NCBI RefSeq assembly: GCF_001642475.1
Contig: NW_019174057.1
Coordinates: 1-64,000 of the forward strand
DNA length: 64,000 nucleotides
Reading direction: 5' to 3'
Origin: Fonsecaea monophora
Taxonomy: Eukaryota; Ascomycota; Eurotiomycetes; Chaetothyriales; Herpotrichiellaceae
The notes below the pieces were generated by a model, which searched no databases, was not told where the DNA came from, and worked only from the letters and a program-made list of their open reading frames with translations. Positions 57,024-64,000 of the stretch are shown one piece after another. Position numbers and translations under genes: made by a program. Positions within the stretch are counted from its first letter, which is position 1. Every line of letters begins with the position of its first letter.

Positions 57024-57605
57024 ACCTTTCGTCGAAGCAAATGTCGATTAGTTGGTGGGTCATCCTCACATCCCAAGAGAAACGAGATGTTTGGGGGCTC
57101 CGTTAGGTTGCACTCTTGCTAGGGAGCACTGCCTTTGGGAAAAGGCCCAAGAAAAACCCATGCTTCATTGATTGAGCCTACTGCATTGCTCCTCTTTTTC
57201 TGAAACACTGGTCCATACCATACGGTCAACCGCAGGAGTTACAATAATGGTGATGCTGTTGACAACGACAGTAACAAAGGTTGTAACGGGCGTTTGTGTT
57301 CTTGTTGTGTGTAAATCAGACGAGTTCCAGGAAAAGGCTGCCCTCGTCTTGAGAATGTTACCGTTGATGAAAGGGTGGGGTAGCCTGCAGCTTTCAGTAA
57401 ATGTGGATATCAGTTCATAAAAGGTCTGCTAGGTAGACGGGGCAATTCAGCCTATGGGCTACTGACACGAACCCTGAGTATGCAGCCTGGATATAATGAC
57501 GACGATCAAAATAAGGTCTTGGGCGCTCTGGTGCAAGTTGAAGTCCATCAGTAACGCTTCCGCCAAATAAAGAGATTGCCGTTTCCCATCTCCATTCGAC
57601 CAAAC
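57024..57605. other. Intergenic region, P450 upstream
   Basis: A 582-bp space between two plus-strand genes; nothing recognisable, and no perfect AflR-type site on the plus strand. Confidence 0.4.
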
Positions 57606-59214
57606 ATGGATATGTTGACGGTAACGATGCCGGATTTGGGCGAAATCGGTAGAACACTTATGCTCGTCGTCGGTGCTTTCGTACTGGTAAGCGACCTCGG
57701 CGTCAAAGTTGATTGAACACTAAGGAGGGAAAGATTGTCGTTTGTTGGCTTCTATACAACCTCTTCCTTCATCCACTGTGTCATTACCCAGGTCCAATCT
57801 TATGGCGAGCAACCCGTCTCACGTGGATAATTGCACTTCAGCGAGGCTGTTTGCATCGGGATCTCCTTCGACTGCATGACAAATATGGCCCAGTGGTCCG
57901 AACTGCTCCTGATGAATTGTCGTACATCGACGCCCAGGCATGGAAAGACATCTATACCTCAAGACCAGGTCACGCTGCCATCGAACGAGGCGGAATATGG
58001 TTTCGGAAGTCGCGACCAGACGAGCCTTACAGCATCATGGGACACAACGAGGACCATCATGCTCGATATCGAAGAGCCTTCATGGGCGCTTTCAGTGAGA
58101 AAGCAATCAAGGATCATTCAACACTGATTGAAAGTTATGTCGACCTGATGATGCAGAGGCTTCGAACCATGACTACCCAGAATGGCGGTACAACAATCGA
58201 TATCGTGTCATGGCTGAACTTCGTAACGTTTGATATCTCGGGTGACTTGTCGTTCGGTGAATCCTTCGGAAGCACATCGACAGGAAGTCCACACCCTTGG
58301 GTTGACATAGCTTGTCGCTTTGGGAAGGGTGTAGCTCTGGTGGCCTCGATCAACCATTACGCACCACTGCAGAAATTGCTGAAATATGCCTTACCAGCCA
58401 AATTACGCCAGAAGATGATCTATCACCGAGAATTGAGCGCACAAAAGGTCCGTCAAAGGCTGCAACTCCAAGAGCAAAGACCCGACTTTGTCAATGCCGT
58501 GCTCAGATACAATCAGGAGAAGGCGGAGAAGGTGACCCCGGAAGAGCTGGAGCTGAACATGAGTGTCTTTGTCTTTGCTGGCAGTGAAACAGTGAGCTCG
58601 GCGGTTGCAGCAATATTATTCGGACTGTTGGAAGCGCCCGAGGCAATGTCACGAGTTAGCCAGGAGATCAGATCTGCCTTTGTTTGCGAGCAAGAGATCG
58701 ACGTGGCCACCGCATCCAAGCTCGAGTATCTAACCGCTGTGATCAACGAAGGCATGCGGCTTGGTCCACCTAGCGTCATAGGGGTTCCTCGCACTGTGCC
58801 AGCTGGTGGGGAAGAGATATGTGGGAAAATGGTGCCTGGCGGAGTAAGATCTTTGCGTCCTTCAGTCCGCTGCTTTTGCTGACCAGTATTCAGACATTTG
58901 TCGCGGTCAATCAATATCCAGCATTCCGATCTGCAACCAACTTTCTTGAACCTGACAGGTTCATTCCAGAGCGCTTTCTCAGGGAGCAGAGTGCCGGAAA
59001 CAACCTAGCCGTCTTTCAGCCTTTCCTTGTAGGACGACATATGTGCATTGGACAGAAATTGGCCTGGGCGGAGATGCGGCTCATACTGGCCCGACTGCTC
59101 TATGTCTTTGACATCAGCTGGAACACGACACCACCCATGCATGATTGGGGGGAACAGGAGACATTTATTTTCTGGCAGAAGAAACCTCTTGAGCTTCGTT
59201 TGGTGCTCAGATGA
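57606..59214 (+). CDS. Cytochrome P450 monooxygenase
   Basis: Three exons, 57606-57686, 57734-58843 and 58894-59214, give 503 residues. Splicing exon 1 to 57734 builds a continuous N-terminal membrane anchor (TLMLVVGAFVL then IVVCWLLYNLF) followed by the proline-containing hinge PLCHYPGP. P450 hallmarks are present: I-helix FAGSETVSSA, ExxR as EGMR, the PERF-like FIPERFL, and the heme-binding FLVGRHMCIG, where His replaces the usual Arg two before Cys. The enzyme should act at the ER with a P450 reductase. It resembles fungal secondary-metabolism P450s, but it lies 30 kb from the PKS among unrelated genes, so a link is unproven. Confidence 0.9.
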
Positions 59215-59739
59215 GGATAGTCCGAAGGAAGATCGTATGCATTGTTACTGCTGACAGGGGTAGATTGTTCCGTTCTCGCAGGCGATAATGGACGACTCAA
59301 GTCGCACAGTCTGTGGCCATGGTGAACATCTGCCAAGAGGACACCAAGTCGGCCGATGTGTAGTCAGAAGCATACACAGTATACAAGAACTAAACAGTGA
59401 AGACGCCCTTCTCTCGATTCGAGGACTTGTTGGTTGTGTACATACATAGCAGGCTACGAGGGCTAGAGGGTCAAAGTGAAATTTCTCCGCACGCATTCGC
59501 CGCACTTTCCGAGAATGGTCGTTACAACTTTTTGTTGGAGAAAATTATTTTCCAAGGTCAAGTGCGACTGTCTCGCAGTCAACACCTGCCACTGTGAATT
59601 TTGTCTCACTTGTCCTAGACCTTCTTACTCGATCAACTAGGCTTCGCTGAGCTCCCAGCACTCAGTTTAGCACTCTGCTGCTTTTCGCGCCGTCAGGCGA
59701 CCGCTGACGTCTCGAGTCAATTTTCAGTGCTTGTCCAAG
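59215..59739. other. Intergenic region
   Basis: A 525-bp region between the P450 and SRP40-like genes; no gene or clear motif seen. Confidence 0.4.
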
Positions 59740-60960
59740 ATGAAGGCGGCCTCAACAGAATCCAGTCGCGACGCATCCAAGCCGTCTACCCAGGTTCTTT
59801 CTCTTGTATCCTCGTTCCTCGCTGAAAATGGATTTCACTCGGCTGTCAAGGCCTTTCAGAAAGACCTCAAACGAATGAAGCAGTCGGTGGAAGTCGTTAG
59901 CGTCGCGGATTCACAAGATGGTGTTAATCTACAAGAGATTGTTGATAACTGGAACAAGCAAGAGGCGCTACAATCTACACAGCACTCTTCAGATAGCACC
60001 ACCTCGGATTCGAGCGAGGACGCGATGTCAGGGTCAGACTCAGAGTCTGGCAGTGCAAGTAGCAGTGAAGAGAGCGATGCGGTCAAGAGCAGCGGGGACA
60101 CATCCACTTCAGAGTCCGAGTCCGACTCAGGGACAGATGAAGACGTGTTGAAGACAAAGCCAGCGTCTAAATCGAAGAGAGCCAAGCCCAGCAAGAGAGA
60201 TTCGTCCCCGTCAAGCTCTTCATCGGTGTCCTCCGATAGCGATGCCGACGATGAGCGAGAGATTGGCGCCAAAGCAAAAGCCAAGGCCCCACGGAAGAAG
60301 TCTTCAAATACCTCGAACGATGGCGAAAAAGCCCCGACCCTCAAGCGGAAGGCACGATCCAGCTCGCCAGAATCGCCTTCTTCGGATTCGGATTCGGATT
60401 CGGATGATCGGCCGTCAAAGCGAGCCAAGATTGAGGCCAACGAGGACGAGGACGAGAGTTCCTCAAGCAATGTATCCTCCTCGAGCTCCGAGGAAGACTC
60501 GGGTGATGCCAAAGACTCATCCAGCGGGGAAGACGAAGTGGAGAGCGGAGCAATGAGCACAGATGTATCCAAGGGACATGTAAAGCTCGATAATGCCGCC
60601 GACGGTCTATCTGATTCATCATCGGGAACAGTCACAGGAGATGTTGTTGAGCCAAACGAGTCATCTGCCAGACAAGCCGACGCAACGATAAACAGAGGGA
60701 AAAAGCAGGCGGTAGCGACCAAGAAGGCGCATGAAGGCGCGAGGCCAACTCCGCTGGCACAACTGTCAGCCCAGGCAACGGCAGATTCTCATATCAGCAA
60801 TGCCTACCGAAGCTATGACTATGCCGAACGAGCATACAAAGACTTGTCTGTCACACGGGGCAAAGGGTTCACCAAAGAGAAGAACAAGAAGAAGCGGGGC
60901 AGCTATCGTGGAGGAGCCATTGACATAAGTGGTGGAAAGGGGTTCAAATTCGACGACTAA
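59740..60960 (+). CDS. SRP40: SRP40/Nopp140-like nucleolar protein
   Basis: A single exon of 406 residues starting at the ATG at 59740. The N-terminus has a LisH-like helix pair (VLSLVSSFLAENGFHSAVKAFQKDL). The centre is a run of acidic serine tracts (SSDSDSDSD-type) alternating with Lys/Pro-rich stretches, as in Nopp140. The C-terminus carries the conserved SRP40 domain (NAYRSYDYAERAYKDL...GKGFTKEKNKKKRGSY, then GGKGFKFDD). The family chaperones snoRNPs between nucleolus and Cajal-type bodies, and its serine tracts are CK2 targets. The three defining parts are all present, so the call is firm. Confidence 0.93.
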   Translation: MKAASTESSRDASKPSTQVLSLVSSFLAENGFHSAVKAFQKDLKRMKQSVEVVSVADSQDGVNLQEIVDNWNKQEALQSTQHSSDSTTSDSSEDAMSGSDSESGSASSSEESDAVKSSGDTSTSESESDSGTDEDVLKTKPASKSKRAKPSKRDSSPSSSSSVSSDSDADDEREIGAKAKAKAPRKKSSNTSNDGEKAPTLKRKARSSSPESPSSDSDSDSDDRPSKRAKIEANEDEDESSSSNVSSSSSEEDSGDAKDSSSGEDEVESGAMSTDVSKGHVKLDNAADGLSDSSSGTVTGDVVEPNESSARQADATINRGKKQAVATKKAHEGARPTPLAQLSAQATADSHISNAYRSYDYAERAYKDLSVTRGKGFTKEKNKKKRGSYRGGAIDISGGKGFKFDD

Positions 60961-62679
60961 ACCATAGAAGATTCGACCCGAGGACGAAAAAAGGAAGCAG
61001 AGTATTTCTTAGGCCTAAAAGCATGGAGTTTGGAGGTGGTCATATCATGGATACTAAGAAAAGAGCTAACGATAGATTAAAACCAAGAATATGTAGTTGC
61101 AGAGATGCTGTGATGAGATGATGGATAACAGATGGTGAGCTTGCCTCTACTACTGGTTCATGCTGGCGGTTTTCTGCAGATGGTGAGAGGTGATGACGAG
61201 TTTGACGATTGCAATCCCAGTAACAAAGAGCCTGTTGTTTCCCAAGAGCCTTTTTAGGCCACTTTGTTGAGCTGTCGAGGGGTTGACTTGGTAATGAAGA
61301 CACTGTGGCACATCCACAAGTATCAGGTACCTGAAATTGCTAGTGAATGTCACAAAAATCGAGGTACCGTATACCTGTAGGTACCTGTCTATTAGTAGGT
61401 ACGAGGTACCGAGCAAGTACCCGTCTGCATGTACCCCTCCTTGCCCTGCAGCTTCCCAACCATTTCCACCGTATCTCGTATTTCCCCCCAAAATGCTGCA
61501 GCCTGTTGCCTGTGTCTGACACCTCGGCTCACCTGGAGTGCGTCCCGTCCATCTAATTGTATTCTTACTGGTGTAGATTGGATCCGCGGGACAAATTTAA
61601 TTCTGGGGAAACGCATCCACGCATCCACGCACCCAAAAAAACCCGCGATTTTTCTTTGTTGGGGATCTGACTTGGCGTCCCAACCAAACTTGAAGCCCCC
61701 GATGGTGCCAATGCATTTTTCTGGCTTCGAAGCTGCGCAGTCAGTGCCACTCACCAATCACATCCCGCAAGGCAGAAGCCGACGACGCCAATTGAACCCC
61801 CTACGATCGATCAACATCCTCAAGCTGCATACCGGGTCCCATCTACTTGTTCCCCATGGTTCCTCTCTTCGTCACCGACTCTTTATTCTCCCTCTCGCTC
61901 CCTCATACGCCTCCCTCTCTGTCTTTCCCCCAGAAAAAGAGCTCGGGAAAACAAAGGACTTGTTGTGATTTGTCCCTGCGGCGCTGCTCATCTTCCCTGC
62001 CTAATCACGCGCCACAAAATAGACCGTCGATTTTCACATCATCCGGAGACTCTCACGCACCAGCAATTGAACCAATTGATCTGGGTGACAGGGTCTGGTG
62101 GTGGTGTCTGGAATTTAACGCGTCGAATGCAACTGCAGGTCGAGATCAGGCACAGACTGATCAAGTTTTTTGCCCCCCTAGCGTCAAGGCTCACCGGGGA
62201 CAATTTCACTGAGCCTAACAGTCACCAGGAAACAAGCGACAAGCTACCCAAGCCATCAAGGCACCAGCAAACTACAAATTACTGGGATCATCCGCCACAT
62301 CCGCCTCCACAGTTCAACTCCCTCTCCTCAAAATCCTTTTTTATTTCCCCGAGATCTCGAATCGAGCTCTTCGTATAGCTTTGAATCTCTGCGGGGACAC
62401 TTCGTGAGGCTCTATTTGGTCTATCCTTGGCTCTTACAGTCTTGGTATTTGGGCTCAACTACCCGAGTAAATCTTGGAACTGTGTCACGGTCTGACCAAA
62501 AACGAATCCCGGGTTTTCGAGGGGGGAAAATAATTTCCCTTTGACAAAATCGCCCAACGTCACCCGGACTTTCCCAATTGACCGACTACAAATTTAGCGG
62601 CAGAGATTCTTTGGAGCTCTGGGCTCCCTCTCCGTGTCAGCGACGTTCCCAAAAGAACTACGACTCGTTCAATCAGTAC
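60961..62679. other. Intergenic region, GTACC-rich
   Basis: A 1.7-kb region. Around 61325-61430 there is a cluster of GGTACC/GTACCT-type short palindromes. CT-rich DNA near 61850-61940 could be a promoter or leader of the next gene, whose first exon may lie here. Confidence 0.4.
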
Positions 62680-64000
62680 ATGACCAGCCGGATGATCATC
62701 CTGGCGGGAGCTCCCGAGTCAGCGAAGCTCGACTGGAGCGAGAAATCTCTTCTGCCGGCTTCTACCCACGTCGAATCTCTCTCCCACAAGAACGAACTAC
62801 CCAACTCGCAGACCCCATTATCGCCCTCATCCAAAGCGTTTGGTGCCCAATGGCGACAGATTACAACGCAGAAGCTCCAGATGCGCCCGATTTTGCCCAA
62901 ACTCAACATTGATGCACGCCCGACGGCGCCAGGCATTGCCTTCCCGCACCAAGGGAAGCAACAGGATGAGGCCAATGAGGTTGACCAGAGCGGCGCCGAA
63001 TTCTTTTCCTTTTCCGAATTACTCGGCGCATCTACACCAAGCAGTGACATTAGTGAGGCCCAGTCACAACCTTCACTCTCCGGCGGTTCCTCGTCTATCC
63101 CAGATACCGCTTCCAACGGCACGGGCGCATTCAATACATCCGACGGAGGGCCTCTATCCGAGTACTACGACCATTCCTTTTCCATCTACGAAGCCATCCC
63201 ATCATCCCAACTTTCACACTTCTCCGACTCCATCACCCCTGGCACGCCCACCTATGAATCGAACGAGGAAATGTTCTCGGCACAGCAGGTACCCGGTACA
63301 CCTGGGGGAATAATCCGGACTCCCTCTCAGAGACGATTAAGTCAAGCGCCGAGACCGAAAACGCTGAGTGAGCTGCAAGACATTCCGAATGCAAGGTACT
63401 TGCAGAGCATCTCGCCGCAAACCATGACAGTCAACTTGATTGTGGGCATTATTTCCATTGCGCCGCCAAGAACGGTCATCACAGGGGCCAAATATGGCCG
63501 ACCGAAGGAGGTGGACCTTGTGGAGATGGTGGTGGGTGACGACACGAAATCCGGCTTTCCAATCTCCATGTGGTTGCCAAAAGAAATGCGGGTGAACTGG
63601 AAGGACGGCGCCAATGCGAACCCGGAAGGGAGCCGAAGCATCCTACGTCGAAGTTTGCGGTTTATGAAACCTCGTGATGTGGTGTTGCTTCAGAACGTGG
63701 CACTCAGCTCGTTCCGAGGCAAAGTACACGGGCAGAGTCTAAAGGGCGATGTCACCAAGATCGATCTGTTGTTCCGCAAGAAAGTGGATGACGACGATTT
63801 GGCTGGTATATATTCGGTGAGCAACCTCCGGACAGCCAATGTGGGAAAGGACCCGCAGGTGTTGAAGGTGAAGAAAGTGAGGGATTGGCTAATGGAGTTT
63901 GTGGGTGAACGAGAGGGAGGGATGGAGGGTGGATTAACACCACCGGGAGGCAAAAGAGGAAGGAAGAACAAGGCTGGATACGGCTATGCGTTCTTACCTG
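62680..64000 (+). CDS. Unknown protein, 3' end beyond window
   Basis: An open frame of 440 codons runs from the ATG at 62680 to the window edge without a stop, so the gene is truncated by the boundary. The frame also stays open upstream (NYDSFNQY before the ATG) up to a possible acceptor (GTGTCAG) near 62640, so a 5' exon may be missing. Residues 1-230 are Ser/Pro-rich and look disordered. From about residue 245 a beta-rich segment follows (TMTVNLIVGIISIAPPRTVIT, VDLVEMVVGDDT, FPISMWLP, VVLLQNVALSSF), which resembles an OB-fold of nucleic-acid-binding proteins. A basic segment (GGKRGRKNK) lies near the edge. The OB-fold idea is an inference from pattern only. Confidence 0.7.
   Translation, partial: MTSRMIILAGAPESAKLDWSEKSLLPASTHVESLSHKNELPNSQTPLSPSSKAFGAQWRQITTQKLQMRPILPKLNIDARPTAPGIAFPHQGKQQDEANEVDQSGAEFFSFSELLGASTPSSDISEAQSQPSLSGGSSSIPDTASNGTGAFNTSDGGPLSEYYDHSFSIYEAIPSSQLSHFSDSITPGTPTYESNEEMFSAQQVPGTPGGIIRTPSQRRLSQAPRPKTLSELQDIPNARYLQSISPQTMTVNLIVGIISIAPPRTVITGAKYGRPKEVDLVEMVVGDDTKSGFPISMWLPKEMRVNWKDGANANPEGSRSILRRSLRFMKPRDVVLLQNVALSSFRGKVHGQSLKGDVTKIDLLFRKKVDDDDLAGIYSVSNLRTANVGKDPQVLKVKKVRDWLMEFVGEREGGMEGGLTPPGGKRGRKNKAGYGYAFLP

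Noticed and set aside
59856..60722. 288-codon minus-strand frame
   Set aside because: It is the antisense shadow of the serine/acidic tracts of the SRP40-like gene.

Overview
The window is nuclear DNA of a filamentous ascomycete (Pezizomycotina). The evidence is many short GT-AG introns (about 50-200 nt), fungal-only families (HET domain, Zn(II)2Cys6 regulator with AflR region, non-reducing polyketide synthase, DASH subunit Ask1), monocistronic spacing and microsatellites. I cannot name a genus. Exon structures below were read by eye from splice sites plus family-conserved sequence; coordinates are good to about a base.

Left part (394-26882): a polyketide biosynthetic gene cluster. In order: an SDR dehydrogenase, an AflR-type regulator, a large HET-NACHT-ankyrin NLR-like gene, an NmrA-type reductase (minus strand), an SDR resembling hydroxynaphthalene/versicolorin reductases, a scytalone-dehydratase-like protein, a secreted bicovalent-FAD (BBE-type) oxidase, a FAD monooxygenase, and a 2148-residue NR-PKS of SAT-KS-MAT-PT-ACP-ACP-TE layout. 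A reasonable reading is that the PKS makes an aromatic polyketide (naphthol/naphthopyrone-like), the two reductases and the dehydratase remove an oxygen function, and the FAD enzymes oxidise or couple it. Perfect AflR-type sites (TCGN5CGR) sit in front of the PKS, in the divergent NmrA/SDR promoter, and upstream of the dehydratase and the oxidase, tying these genes to one regulator. No transporter or O-methyltransferase is seen.

Middle (26883-38000): a gene-poor 6-kb stretch that probably marks the cluster edge, a three-repeat MYB-like regulator, another 2.2-kb gap, and a lone SDR.

Right part (38112-64000): mostly housekeeping and cell-surface genes: peroxisomal 3-ketoacyl-CoA thiolase with a clear PTS2, an Hsp110/Sse1 chaperone (with an apparent 2-nt frameshift in exon 1), a GT2 chitin-synthase-like membrane enzyme, a small membrane-anchored protein, DASH subunit Ask1, a GPI-anchored fasciclin protein, an unknown membrane protein, a cytochrome P450, a SRP40/Nopp140-like nucleolar protein, and the 5' part of an unknown gene running off the window.

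I found no tRNA or rRNA gene, transposon or CRISPR array by eye.
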